Source: Aldehydirespirator sp965204875 (lineage in GTDB: Bacteria; Actinomycetota; Acidimicrobiia; Acidimicrobiales; Aldehydirespiratoraceae). From it: a DNA stretch of 64,000 nt. The notes below the pieces were generated by a model that saw only the letters and a program-made list of their open reading frames with translations, made no database searches and was not told where the DNA came from. The number at the start of each line of letters is the position of its first letter. The stretch's first letter is position 1. The position numbers were made by a program, and so were the translations under genes. Positions 1 through 7,794 of this stretch are shown in pieces. Location: contig OZ242020.1 in assembly GCA_965204875.1 (NCBI GenBank), positions 1,178,001 through 1,242,000 on the forward strand, written 5' to 3'.

Positions 1-2
1 TG

Positions 3-581
3 CCCGAGAACCCCTACATCGAGGCCACCGGGGACGGGCTGCGCCTGCTGCTGCCCGCGCACGACCTGCCCGAGACCGAGCTGTTCTGGAAGGTTCCCAC
101 CAAGCTCAACGCCTTCGAGCGCAACCGGGGCCGGGCCTACGGCGTGGCCTTCACCGCGGCCATCGGGATGATCTGCCTGATGCAGGCGTTCGAGTACTGG
201 CGCAAGGGCGAGACGGCGGTGTCGACGCCGTTCAAGGTGCCACGGGACGAGCGGGTCTCCGTCGGCGTCTGGGAGGCCGGCCGGGGATACCTGACCCACC
301 ACATGCACATGGACAAGGGCCGGCTCATCAACTACCAGATCAACACGCCCTCGACGTGGAACGCCTCGCCGCGGGACCCCTTCGACAATCCGGGCCCCTA
401 CGAGCAGGCCATCGCAGGCACGCCGATCCTCGAGAGCGTGGCCGACGACGACATCAAGGGCATCGACATCCTGCGGGCCATCCGCAGCTTCGATCCCTGC
501 ATGCCCTGCACCACCCACATGGACACCGGTCGGGGGGTCATTACCCGCGAGGTGAACTCCTGCGGGTGCACCCTGGAGTGA
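3..581 (+). CDS. [NiFe]-hydrogenase large subunit, C-terminal part (5' end outside window)
   Basis: Catalytic subunit of an uptake-type [NiFe] hydrogenase; only the last 192 residues are in the window and the reading frame is open from base 3. The nickel-binding C-terminal motif DPCMPCTTH is encoded at 492-518 and is followed by a 20-residue tail ending CGCTLE. In this family the protein is cut after the final His by a HycI/HupD protease once nickel is inserted, so this is an unprocessed precursor. The accessory genes downstream (NifU-like, TPR, protease) and the large-subunit sequence suggest the actinobacterial high-affinity group (1h/5), but subgrouping would need the N-terminal motif and the small subunit, both off the window. 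The stop overlaps the next start (TGATG). Confidence 0.93.
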   Translation, partial: PENPYIEATGDGLRLLLPAHDLPETELFWKVPTKLNAFERNRGRAYGVAFTAAIGMICLMQAFEYWRKGETAVSTPFKVPRDERVSVGVWEAGRGYLTHHMHMDKGRLINYQINTPSTWNASPRDPFDNPGPYEQAIAGTPILESVADDDIKGIDILRAIRSFDPCMPCTTHMDTGRGVITREVNSCGCTLE

Positions 582-1249
582 TGCCGGCGGTAAGCCACGC
601 AACGGCCCGCGACGCCGACGCCGCCACAGTTTCAGCGACGGATCCGGGACCCGCCACGACTGCAAGCCACGCGACGGCCCCCGACTCCACGAGGTCACGC
701 GACCAGGTGCTCGACACGCTGCTAGGCCCGGGCGCGCAGGTGAGACCGGGGCGGGGCGAGGCCGGGCCGGGCTGCACGCTGGTGGGGGGAATCGGGCTGC
801 CGTGGCTGCGCGACCTGGACTTCGGGACGAACTGGCTGGCCCGGGCCGCCTCCCTGCCATGGCCCGACGGGGTGGTGCTAGAGGATCTGTCGTACTCGGC
901 ACACCGGGTGATGCACCGCCTGCAGGAGCTGATGCCGGGACGTGTGGTGCTCCTCGGGTGCATGCCCCGTGGTGGGCAGCCGCCCGGCACGATCCGGCGC
1001 TATACGCTGTCGGAGCAGCCGGAGCCCGACGCGGCGGAGGTGCATGAGCGCCTCGGCGAGGCGGTGGGGGGGATCGTCGACCTCGACCACACACTGGCGG
1101 TGTGCCGTCACTGGGGCGCGCTGCCCGACGACACGGTGGTCATAGAGGTCGAGCCGGCCGAGCGCAAGTTCGGCTGGGGCTTCTCGCAACCGGTGGAGGA
1201 CGCCGTGAGCGAAGTACTCGACATGGTCCGCGCAGAGGTATCGCGTTGA
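581..1249 (+). CDS. Degenerate HycI/HupD-like hydrogenase accessory protein
   Basis: 222 residues, start ATG sharing one base with the hydrogenase stop. After a low-complexity Ala/Thr leader (about 45 residues, containing the word SHATA twice) the protein has the layout of a hydrogenase maturation protease: GGIGLPWLRDLDFG in place of the usual GxGN...GDDGxG, then LLGCMPRGGQPPGTIRRY, matching the conserved PPGT segment, and a C-terminal VIEVEP...GWGFSQPVEDAV, matching the usual end of the fold. The acidic nickel ligand of the DAVDRG segment is replaced (LGCMPRG), so proteolysis is doubtful. The canonical protease lies at 2672-3184 in the same operon, so this may be a chaperone-like paralogue. 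The function is inferred; the fold resemblance is by eye. Confidence 0.6.
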   Translation: MPAVSHATARDADAATVSATDPGPATTASHATAPDSTRSRDQVLDTLLGPGAQVRPGRGEAGPGCTLVGGIGLPWLRDLDFGTNWLARAASLPWPDGVVLEDLSYSAHRVMHRLQELMPGRVVLLGCMPRGGQPPGTIRRYTLSEQPEPDAAEVHERLGEAVGGIVDLDHTLAVCRHWGALPDDTVVIEVEPAERKFGWGFSQPVEDAVSEVLDMVRAEVSR

Positions 1250-1307
1250 GGGGTCTGACCGCGGAGACCTGCCGACTCCAAGGCTTGCGCCGTTAGGAAC
1301 AGCCGGT

Positions 1308-1880
1308 GTGAACGCGCCCGATGAGTTGGCCTATGGCGACATCCTCGAACGGGTCGCCGCGCTGGCCGCAAGGCTGCTGGAGTGCGACGACCGGGATGTG
1401 GCCGCCGACGCCGAGGAGCTGCTCGACTGGCTCGATGTCTACCACCGCGAGGGGATCGGCCGGCTGGTCGAGATGGTGCGCCAGTGGCGGGGCGAGCTGT
1501 TCCTGGAGCAGGCGGCTCTGGACCCCGTGGTGGGCGAGCTGCTCGCCACATACAGCCTGGGCACCGGCGCTGACTCCGCCGCCGCGGAACGGGTAGTGCA
1601 GATCGCTCTGGACGAGGTGCGTCCCTACATCCACTCCCATGGCGGCGAGGTGGAGGTGCTCACGGTCACCGACGGAGTCGTGCAGTTGCGCATGCACGGC
1701 ACGTGTAACGGCTGCACTTCGGCCGGCGAGACGATCGCCCGCCGCATCGAGGTGTCGCTGCGCGAGCACTGGATCGATTTCCGCCGCGTCGAGATGGAGG
1801 AGCCCACCGAGGCACCGCACCCCCCGCCCGCCGGGGGGCAGGTTCACACCGGGCTGGCCATCGGGCCTCGCCCACAGTGA
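1308..1880 (+). CDS. NifU C-terminal-like Fe-S scaffold protein of the hydrogenase operon
   Basis: 190 residues, GTG start with an AGGAAC-type site about 8 bases upstream. The N-terminal ~85 residues are helical and of unknown role (ECDDRDVAADAEELLDWLDVY). Residues ~90-160 form a NifU C-terminal domain: VVQIALDEVRPYIHSHGGEVEVL, then the Cys pair in GTCNGC and IARRIEVSLRE. This domain binds and hands over a labile Fe-S cluster, here presumably for the hydrogenase small subunit. The gene is in the accessory run directly after the large subunit. The spacer before the next gene holds three copies of GTGAGCAG, the first of which contains this stop codon. Confidence 0.85.
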   Translation: MNAPDELAYGDILERVAALAARLLECDDRDVAADAEELLDWLDVYHREGIGRLVEMVRQWRGELFLEQAALDPVVGELLATYSLGTGADSAAAERVVQIALDEVRPYIHSHGGEVEVLTVTDGVVQLRMHGTCNGCTSAGETIARRIEVSLREHWIDFRRVEMEEPTEAPHPPPAGGQVHTGLAIGPRPQ

Positions 1881-2013
1881 GCAGCCCGCTTCGCCGGGTC
1901 AACCAGGCCGACCTCGGCAATCGGTCCCCGTCCACGGTGGGCAGGGTGAGCAGGTGATGCTCGTCCGTGAACTTGCCTGCAACGAACCGGTCCCGTTTAC
2001 GGTGAGCAGGTGA
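1877..2013 (+). repeat. Three-copy reiterated gene junction (GTGAGCAG) between accessory genes
   Basis: GTGAGCAG occurs at 1877-1884 (containing the stop of the NifU-like gene), at 1946-1953 and at 2002-2009; the last two continue as GTGAGCAGGTGA. Each copy is preceded by a degenerate CCCRYCYAC-like word (cccaca, ccgtccac, ccgttta). This fits repeated duplication of one stop/start junction. Confidence 0.6.
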
Positions 2014-2675
2014 GCGGCGCGGTCGGCAACGGCGTGGACGATCTCTGCTTCGCGGCTCGCGCTCTCGCCCAGACGCATGCGATGAGCGAAGCGTCGCACC
2101 GCTACCGCCATGAGTGCATGGAGCGCGAGCGGCAGCGCCAGCACATCGGCGAGCCGGCTGACTGGGCCGGTACGGCTCTTCTGGTCGGCTACTGCCTGCG
2201 CCGCGCCGAGGAGCAGCACGCAGCCGGAGCCGTTCAGGCCGACCCTGCCCGACCCGACCTCGGCGGGTTACATACCCGTGAGCAGGGCATATACGAATCC
2301 GAGCCCGAGGGGTCCAATCTCATCAGATCCGAGCCCCTCCCCATTGACGCCATGTCCGTGATCCAGGGAGAGCCGCGTCCCAGGGGATCTGATCTGGGCG
2401 AGCCCGAACCGGGGGACCCGGAACAATCGCGCGACGTGCTGATCGCCGAGATCACTGCGGCGTTGCGCACCGGGGATGCCGAGCGGATCTCGCTGCTGCC
2501 GGCTGAGGTCACGCTGGCGGCTCTCGACCAGCTGATCGCAACAGAGCTCGACAAGCGCCAGGAGCACGTGCGCGAGCAGCTCGACGACGCTGCCTGGTCC
2601 GAGTTGGAGGACTACATCGCCTGGTGGGTGATCCACGGGTACGGACTGCGCGCCAGCGAACGGTGCCGGCCATGA
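2010..2675 (+). CDS. Hydrogenase-operon protein of unknown function
   Basis: 221 residues from a GTG start; the stop overlaps the next ATG (ATGA). I do not recognise a catalytic motif. Residues ~1-75 are helical and charged (CFAARALAQTHAMSEASHRY). A central Pro/Glu/Asp-rich linker (about 80-135) contains the word SEP three times. The C-terminal half (DVLIAEITAALRTGDAERISLLPAEVTLAALDQL) is helical and ends in a Trp-rich stretch (YIAWWVIHGYG). Position inside the hydrogenase operon suggests a maturation or assembly role; that is inference only. No signal peptide or membrane segment is visible. Confidence 0.7.
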   Translation: MSGAVGNGVDDLCFAARALAQTHAMSEASHRYRHECMERERQRQHIGEPADWAGTALLVGYCLRRAEEQHAAGAVQADPARPDLGGLHTREQGIYESEPEGSNLIRSEPLPIDAMSVIQGEPRPRGSDLGEPEPGDPEQSRDVLIAEITAALRTGDAERISLLPAEVTLAALDQLIATELDKRQEHVREQLDDAAWSELEDYIAWWVIHGYGLRASERCRP

Positions 2676-3184
2676 GCTCCGCACGGGTGCTTGTCGTCGG
2701 TGTGGGCAATGTGCTGCACGGTGACGACGGGTTCGGCGTGGCGGTGGCCGAGCGGCTGAGCCGGCGACGCCTGCCTGCGGGGGTCACCGTGGCCGAGACC
2801 GGCATCGGGGGCATTCACCTGGTTCACGAGCTGATGTCGGGCTACGACGCCCTGGTGGTTATCGACGCCGTTGACCGGGGCCGGCCGCCGGGCACCGTCA
2901 TGGTGATCGACGCCGAGGTGACCGATGTCCGGGGGCTGGAGGTCGGGGAGCGACACGACCTGCTGGCCGACATGCACCTTGCCACGCCCGAGCGGGCACT
3001 GATGGTTGCCAGAGCGGCGGGCGTGCTGCCGGAGCGCACCCTGATCATCGGCTGCCAGCCCGCCAGGATCGACACGCTGGAGATCGGGCTCAGCCCGACC
3101 GTGAGCGACGCGGTCACCAGCGCGATCGCCGAGGTGGAGCGCTGCCTGCAAGAACTCACCTCGGTGGACGACCCGGTGACATGA
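2672..3184 (+). CDS. Hydrogenase maturation protease (HycI/HupD family)
   Basis: 170 residues. The nickel-dependent endopeptidase removes the C-terminal tail of the hydrogenase large subunit. The signature is intact: VVGVGNVLHGDDGFG at residues ~6-20, LVVIDAVDRGRPPGT at ~60-75 (second acidic ligand), RHDLLADMHL (His ligand region, ~100-110) and IIGCQPARI. The length is typical for the family. Start ATG overlaps the previous stop. The substrate is very probably the large subunit ending at 581, which carries a 20-residue tail after its last His. This is the competent member of two HycI-like proteins in the operon. Confidence 0.93.
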   Translation: MSSARVLVVGVGNVLHGDDGFGVAVAERLSRRRLPAGVTVAETGIGGIHLVHELMSGYDALVVIDAVDRGRPPGTVMVIDAEVTDVRGLEVGERHDLLADMHLATPERALMVARAAGVLPERTLIIGCQPARIDTLEIGLSPTVSDAVTSAIAEVERCLQELTSVDDPVT

Positions 3185-3335
3185 GTTGGGTGAACGACGT
3201 TGCTCATAATCACGGTGGACTGCCCGCCCACATGAGTTCGGTAGGCGACCTGTCCGCATTGGCCGAGCTGGCCCAACTCATCCGGGCCACGAGGAGCGAC
3301 TGCATGAGTTCGGGAGGCGACCTGCCCGGATGAGC
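3179..3335 (+). repeat. Reiterated CATGAGTT junction repeats upstream of the TPR gene
   Basis: CATGAGTT occurs at 3180 (containing the stop of the protease gene), 3231 and 3303, and ATGAGC at 3330 is the start of the next gene. The copies at 3231-3258 and 3303-3330 differ at only three of 28 positions and include a GGAGGCGACC-type ribosome-binding site. The segment reads as serial copies of a stop/start junction. Confidence 0.65.
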
Positions 3336-4700
3336 ATCGAGGACCTGGAAGCCGACCTTGCGGGGGTTCGCCTGGCCGAGTCGCCCGACGGCTGGGCGCT
3401 GGCCGCATACCGGCTTGCCATGGCGAGATCGGAGGCGGCCGGGCGGCCCGAGGATCTGGATCGGGCGCTGGAGCTGCTCGACAAGGCCGCTCGCATCCTG
3501 ACTGAGGGTCGAGCGCCCCTCGAGCACGGCCGGATCCTCACCGCAGCGGCGAACTGCCACCGTGCCGGAGGGCGTTCGGATCGGGCGCTCGAGCTGTTCG
3601 TCCGGGCGGTTGAGCTGCTCGCGCCCCGCGCCCCGCTGAGCGAACACGCTGGTGCGCTGATCAATCTCGGCCTGGCACGCTGCGAGGCCGGGCAACCCGA
3701 ATCCGCCGTCAAGGTCCTGGACCAGGCCGTAGAACTGATCGCAACCCTCGGGGACGCAGCGGCGGCCAACACTGCGCAGCCACAGGCCGGCAGCACAACA
3801 GACGAGGCACGCAGGCTGCTCGGTGCGGCGCTGATCAACCGGGCCCAGGCCCGTCAGGCGCTCGGGGGTGACGAGCAGTTGGAGGCCGCGGTTGGCGACT
3901 ACCGGGCCGCCATCGACGCCCTGCCGGCCGCGTCGCTGCAAGCGGGCATGGCCTCGCACGGGCTCGGCGCCACCATGCTGGAACTCTGCCGGCGCGGCTT
4001 GAGGTCCTGGTGCTCTGACGATGCCGTCGGTGCCTTCGAGCAGGCCCTCGGCGTGCTCAGCCATGCCAGCTTCCCCTTCCACCACGCGGTGGCGAGGCAC
4101 AGCCTGGCCCTGGCCTACGAGATCAGAGGCAGCCCCGGCGACCTGGTACGGGCACTCAACAGCGCCGCAGCGGCGATCTCGGTGTTCGACCCCCGCCTGC
4201 ACGCAGCCCACTGGCAGACCGCCCATGCCACCCTGACACGCTTGGGGTCCGCTCTCGATGAGGAGCCTGACCCGCACTCGGAGCCGGCCGTCGATGGCCG
4301 TGCTCGGCGAGCGAGCCGCCTGGGCACCGCCCTGGCCCGCCTGCTGGCGGTCACGACCGAGACCGAGCGCGACCATCTGCTGAGAGATCGACTGCTTCGG
4401 GCTGCGTCATTGTCGCCCACGGCCATGGCGGCCGATCTCGACGCTCTCATCGGTGCGCTGGCCGAACTGGACCCGCACGACTACCGGCAGGTGCTGCGCT
4501 CGCTGCTGGGTGTGCTCATGGAGTTGCCCGACCGGTTGCTGGAGGCGGCCTGCGAGACGATCTGCCAGGTCCACGGGCGTCACGATTCGGCAGAGACTCT
4601 GGACGAGAGCCTGGACGCTGTCATCACTGAGAGGCTGTTCGGCCCCCAGCGGGTCAGAGTGCGCGATCTGCTGGAAGCCAACGGGTGGACGCGCCCATGA
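3330..4700 (+). CDS. TPR-repeat protein of the hydrogenase operon
   Basis: 456 residues, ATG start 12-13 bases after GGAGG. The N-terminal ~340 residues are a run of helix-turn-helix repeats typical of tetratricopeptide proteins (ALELLDKAARI, ALINLGLARCEAGQPESAVKVLDQAVELI, ALINRAQARQALGGDEQLEAAVGDYRAAI). A C-terminal helical domain (~345-456) includes DLDALIGALAELDPHDYRQVLRSLLGVL. TPR proteins act as docking scaffolds; here the likely partners are hydrogenase subunits or maturation factors. No catalytic residues or export signal. The stop overlaps the next start (ATGA), implying translational coupling. Confidence 0.8.
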   Translation: MSIEDLEADLAGVRLAESPDGWALAAYRLAMARSEAAGRPEDLDRALELLDKAARILTEGRAPLEHGRILTAAANCHRAGGRSDRALELFVRAVELLAPRAPLSEHAGALINLGLARCEAGQPESAVKVLDQAVELIATLGDAAAANTAQPQAGSTTDEARRLLGAALINRAQARQALGGDEQLEAAVGDYRAAIDALPAASLQAGMASHGLGATMLELCRRGLRSWCSDDAVGAFEQALGVLSHASFPFHHAVARHSLALAYEIRGSPGDLVRALNSAAAAISVFDPRLHAAHWQTAHATLTRLGSALDEEPDPHSEPAVDGRARRASRLGTALARLLAVTTETERDHLLRDRLLRAASLSPTAMAADLDALIGALAELDPHDYRQVLRSLLGVLMELPDRLLEAACETICQVHGRHDSAETLDESLDAVITERLFGPQRVRVRDLLEANGWTRP

Positions 4701-5134
4701 CCGGTCGTTTCGAGTCGGCTGCGGACTGTGCCGCGGCGTTCGTTCATGCGATCGTCTGGGCCGAGCACACGACGCTGTGGGAACTGCTCGGTGACGAGGG
4801 CCGGGCCGCGGCCCTCGCGGTGGCGGTGCGCAACGGCCTCGACCGCGTTGTGGCCGGGCGCATCCGCGACGACCTCGCCGACCCCGTCGAGCGGGATCGC
4901 TTCCTGCAGCACCTCGTAGCCGGCCTCCGGCGGGATCTGCGCAGCGTCGAGTTGACCAGGCTCACCATCGGAGCGTGCGACTTCCTAGATGACGGCTCGA
5001 TGGCGGTGGAACTGCTGACACCGTCCGAGCTGCCCGGCACCGATGCCTGGTCGGCGGGACGCCTGCTGGCGAGCCACTGCGCTGACAGCGGCTGGGTGAT
5101 CGACCGCCTGGAACCCAGAGTGGCCGGTCCGTGA
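4697..5134 (+). CDS. Small hydrogenase-operon protein of unknown function
   Basis: 145 residues, start ATG overlapping the TPR stop (an in-frame GTG at 4685 is the alternative). Mixed alpha/beta, soluble, acidic. No motif recognised: begins MTGRFESAADCAAAFVHAIVWAEHTTLWELL and contains LTRLTIGACDFLDDGSMAVELLTP, which looks like a beta-rich half. Neighbour context is the only functional hint. The last codons overlap the next start by four bases (GTGA), so the reading frames are coupled. Confidence 0.7.
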   Translation: MTGRFESAADCAAAFVHAIVWAEHTTLWELLGDEGRAAALAVAVRNGLDRVVAGRIRDDLADPVERDRFLQHLVAGLRRDLRSVELTRLTIGACDFLDDGSMAVELLTPSELPGTDAWSAGRLLASHCADSGWVIDRLEPRVAGP

Positions 5135-5835
5135 ACTCCCATGCGAGCCCGCCGACGCGCAGGGCCACCGTGGCGTTATCGGTCGAGGCGCTGCTGCGCC
5201 AGCGGGCCCGTGAGTCTGCCGCGCCGGCGGGTGCCGCCGTGGTTGCCGACGCCGAGATCGCGGCCCGTGGCCGGGGCGGGATCGAGTGGCGCACACCCGA
5301 TGCCGTCGCCGTGGGAGTGCTGGCCCGCCCCAGCGAGCTGGATCCCGACTCGGCCGACGTCGCCTGGCTGGCCGCGAGCCTCGCCGCGGTCGAGGCGCTG
5401 GATGCGGTCCGCTCCGGCACCCGCTCCTGCCAGTGGCCGGACCGGATCGCCTGCGAGCCAGACGACGGCCTCAACGTCTCCGTCAACGCACTCTGGACGC
5501 TCGCTCCGGGGCAGGTCGACCTTGCCGTGCTCACGGCACGCGCCGGGCCGCTGGCATCGCCCGGTGAGCGTTCCGAGCTCACCGATGCCCTGCTGGATCA
5601 CCTGCGGGCGGCGGCAGAACGTCTCGATGACCGGGCCGCGCTGCTTGACGGCTACCGGCGCCGCTGCTCCACGCTCGGGCGGGCGCTCGAGTTGAGGATG
5701 CTGCCCCACGGCACGATGCGGGGTACGGCCGAGGACATCGACGAGACCGCCCGGCTCGTGCTGGTATCGCCGACCGGCCTGCGAGAGCAGATCGCGGTCG
5801 CAACCCTCAACAACATCCAGTTCCTACCCGATTAG
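5131..5835 (+). CDS. Biotin/lipoate protein ligase-like protein in the hydrogenase operon
   Basis: 234 residues, GTG start overlapping the previous stop. The arrangement recalls the BirA/LplA fold: GGIEWRTPDAVAVGVLARP, an internal ADVAWLAASLAAVEALDAV helix, a strand pair around NVSVNALWTL, and the C-terminal part RRRCSTLGRALELRMLPHG...GTAEDIDETARLVLVSPTG, which matches the small C-terminal domain of biotin ligases. The glycine-rich KWPND-type loop is poorly conserved (CQWPDRIACEPDDG), so ligase activity is unsure. No biotin or lipoyl acceptor is encoded nearby. It closes the operon; a role in cofactor handling for the hydrogenase is inference. Confidence 0.55.
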   Translation: MNSHASPPTRRATVALSVEALLRQRARESAAPAGAAVVADAEIAARGRGGIEWRTPDAVAVGVLARPSELDPDSADVAWLAASLAAVEALDAVRSGTRSCQWPDRIACEPDDGLNVSVNALWTLAPGQVDLAVLTARAGPLASPGERSELTDALLDHLRAAAERLDDRAALLDGYRRRCSTLGRALELRMLPHGTMRGTAEDIDETARLVLVSPTGLREQIAVATLNNIQFLPD

Positions 5836-5927
5836 CCCCGGAAGCCCAGGGCCGCAGACCTGCAGCTAGCAGGGCACCGAGGCGCCCGCCACTTCGCTCA
5901 GCTTCGCGCAGGGCCGCAGACCCTCGG
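5836..5927. other. Short convergent spacer with a duplicated word
   Basis: Lies between the end of the plus-strand operon and the 3' end of the small minus-strand gene. CAGGGCCGCAGACC occurs twice, about 62 bases apart (near 5848 and 5909), the second next to the stop of the small gene. No clear terminator hairpin with a T-run is seen. Confidence 0.4.
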
Positions 5928-6104
5928 CTAGGAAGCCTGCTGGCGCTTGCCGCGAGCCTGCCACTCGGCGAACTGACGGCGCATCCTCTCCATGTCCTCG
6001 CTGCTCAATGGCCGCGAGATCGAGACGTTGCCCGAGTCCTCCCTGACCGTGAACGTGACGCGGGCGTGGTCGCCGAATACCGGGTTGCTGTCATTGCTGG
6101 GCAT
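5928..6104 (-). CDS. Small charged protein (58 aa), partner of the DUF3467 gene
   Basis: Starts MPSNDSNPVFGDHARVTFTV and ends EWQARGKRQQAS. It is preceded by an excellent ribosome-binding site, GGAGGAAGC, directly before the ATG, which is the main reason to call it. A short beta part followed by a charged helix (SSEDMERMRRQFAEW). Function unknown. It lies 49 bases downstream of the DUF3467 gene on the same strand, so the two are probably one transcript. Confidence 0.65.
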   Translation of the reverse strand: MPSNDSNPVFGDHARVTFTVREDSGNVSISRPLSSEDMERMRRQFAEWQARGKRQQAS

Positions 6105-6153
6105 GCTTCCTCCTTTCGGAACTGCTTGGATGTGCTCGACCGCTTAATGCGAC

Positions 6154-6450
6154 CTACTCACTCGGGCCGTCGGGGGCGGCCCAGACGATGGGGCCGTACT
6201 CGCGTTCATAGCGGTCGAGGTTGGCTGACATGACCTGTAGTATCGGGAACATGGCGCTCGTCGGGATCCTCAGGCGTGCCACCACCAGCACGTCGTGGTC
6301 GTGGCCATGCTGGATCGGCGACCGGTGCGAGACGAAGTCGACGGTGAACTCGTGGACGGTGTGCCATACCAGCGCCCCGTTGGCGTAGTTGCCGCTCGGC
6401 GGAACGGAATCGTTGAACGCAACATTGATGACTGTATCCTCAGATGCCAT
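6154..6450 (-). CDS. DUF3467 family protein
   Basis: 98 residues. The pattern YANGALVWHTVHEFTVDF, then RLRIPTSAMFPILQVMSANLDRYEREYGPI, is that of DUF3467 proteins: a small beta sheet, a long helix and a conserved YExxxG near the end. The biochemical role of the family is unknown to me. Start ATG at 6450; no strong ribosome-binding site is visible, so translation may be leaderless. First gene of a two-gene minus-strand unit with the 58-aa protein. Confidence 0.75.
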   Translation of the reverse strand: MASEDTVINVAFNDSVPPSGNYANGALVWHTVHEFTVDFVSHRSPIQHGHDHDVLVVARLRIPTSAMFPILQVMSANLDRYEREYGPIVWAAPDGPSE

Positions 6451-6822
6451 GACATTGATGGTAGCACCTACTCACACCATCACACACCCCGCAACCCCGT
6501 GGGAGCGGCCAGGGGACCTCACGCTGCCGAGACCCCACCAAGCCCGAGGCCAACCCGCGAGTGCCTACAAGCAGGCCGACGCGCCGCGCGGCCGCATCCA
6601 CCGACCTCTCGGCAAGCGTCTCCCCTGCGAGCGCGTCCACGCAGGACGCCGCGATGGCCAGGACGCGCTGCGGACCGCGCCCCTTACGCACAGCCGGCCA
6701 CCGCTACCCGCGAGCGCCTACGCGCAGGGCATCGTGACGCTGCCGAGACCAACCGCCGACGCAGAGGCCGCGATACCGCCGCAGCGAGGGTCTGAGCCTG
6801 CGAAATGACAAGGAGCGCATCT
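6451..6822. other. 372-base spacer with no supported gene; contains degenerate direct repeats
   Basis: Divergent region between the DUF3467 unit (minus) and vapBC (plus), so promoters for both should be here. Two words recur about 150-210 bases apart: CTGCCGAGACC at about 6523 and 6738, and ACCCGCGAGYGCCTAC at about 6557 and 6708. Open frames through it are low-complexity Arg/Pro/Ala and are not credible as proteins. Confidence 0.5.
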
Positions 6823-7116
6823 ATGTATGGTTCATCCATGGGCAGACGGCGGGTGACGATCACCGTGGACGCGTTGATTCTCGACCAGGCATACGAGGCC
6901 GTTCGCGAGGGGCACTGCCGGTCGTTGGGCGAGTGGATCAACGAGGCGCTAGCACAACGTCTCGACAAGGATCGGCGTCTCGCCGTGCTTCGCAAGCTGA
7001 TCGCGGAGTATGAGTCGGAACACGGCGAAATCACCGACGACGAGATGGCCGAGCAAGCTCTGCAGGATCAAGAGGCAGCTGCGGCCCTGCGGCTCGCCAA
7101 TCGACGAACCGGATGA
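6823..7116 (+). CDS. VapB-type antitoxin, ribbon-helix-helix
   Basis: 97 residues. Start ATG chosen because AGGAG (6811-6815) lies 7 bases upstream; an in-frame ATG at 6805 has no such site. N-terminal RRRVTITVDALILDQAYEAV followed by SLGEWINEALAQRL is a ribbon-helix-helix DNA-binding fold. The acidic C-terminal half (EYESEHGEITDDEMAEQAL) would wrap the toxin. The stop overlaps the toxin start (ATGA). As in other VapBC pairs it likely represses its own promoter in the region upstream. Confidence 0.85.
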   Translation: MYGSSMGRRRVTITVDALILDQAYEAVREGHCRSLGEWINEALAQRLDKDRRLAVLRKLIAEYESEHGEITDDEMAEQALQDQEAAAALRLANRRTG

Positions 7117-7493
7117 GCGAGATCCTCGACGCAGGCGCGCTCATCGCGCTTGAGAAAAATGACCGGCGCATGTGGCGCCATCTCAACGACGCCCTGCAAA
7201 CCGAGACTCCGCCGAAGACACACGGCGGCGTGATCGCGCAGGTCTGGCGAGGTGGAGCAGGCCTGCAGGCTCGGCTTGCGGCCGGGCTTCAAGCTGTCGA
7301 GATCATCCCTCTGGATGCCCGACTAGGTAGGCGTGCCGGCGTGCTTCTCGCACGCTGCGGCCTGTCCGACGCCATCGATGCAGCGCTGGTAGCGATGGCC
7401 GAACCTGGCGATCGGATACTCACCTCGGATCCCAACGATCTGGCCGTGCTCGCCGCCGCAGCCGAGCTGCGTGTTGAAGTGGTTCCAGTCTGA
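7113..7493 (+). CDS. VapC-type toxin, PIN-domain ribonuclease
   Basis: 126 residues. The PIN fold acidic residues are in place: ILDAGALIALEKND near the N-terminus (Asp6), GLSDAIDAALVAMA at about 84-97, and ILTSDPNDLAVLA at about 104-116. PIN toxins are Mg-dependent endoribonucleases, usually cutting tRNA or rRNA. It is co-translated with the ribbon-helix-helix antitoxin. It sits at the edge of a lower-GC recQ/dprA island, a common location for such modules. Confidence 0.88.
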   Translation: MSEILDAGALIALEKNDRRMWRHLNDALQTETPPKTHGGVIAQVWRGGAGLQARLAAGLQAVEIIPLDARLGRRAGVLLARCGLSDAIDAALVAMAEPGDRILTSDPNDLAVLAAAAELRVEVVPV

Positions 7494-7794
7494 GTGCCAC
7501 CTAAGCCCGAACGGGCGCAAACGGACCTAGAGGCTCGCCAGAGGTCAAGAGGTCGATAACCGACAGTACTTGTGGAGATTCGATTCGCCACTCCGGGCGC
7601 GGCGGTCAACAACACCCAGATCGGCAGCAATCTCCAGGCCGTCGCCACGGCGGCATCCGCTGCCAGCTTCGATGCCTTCGGACGGCAGGCCGCTCAGCCC
7701 GATACCCCACCACGCCCGGGCCAGCACCCCAGAAGCCACGCGTGTCCCGAACGCATTCGCCCACCTGCGTCGCTGAGTCCGATAGACTCAAGAC
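7494..7794. other. 301-base spacer, no supported gene
   Basis: Between vapC and recQ. A short open frame starting GTG at 7572 gives 76 low-complexity residues and has no ribosome-binding site. The GC content falls toward recQ. The recQ promoter should be here, but I could not pick convincing -35/-10 boxes. Confidence 0.4.
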
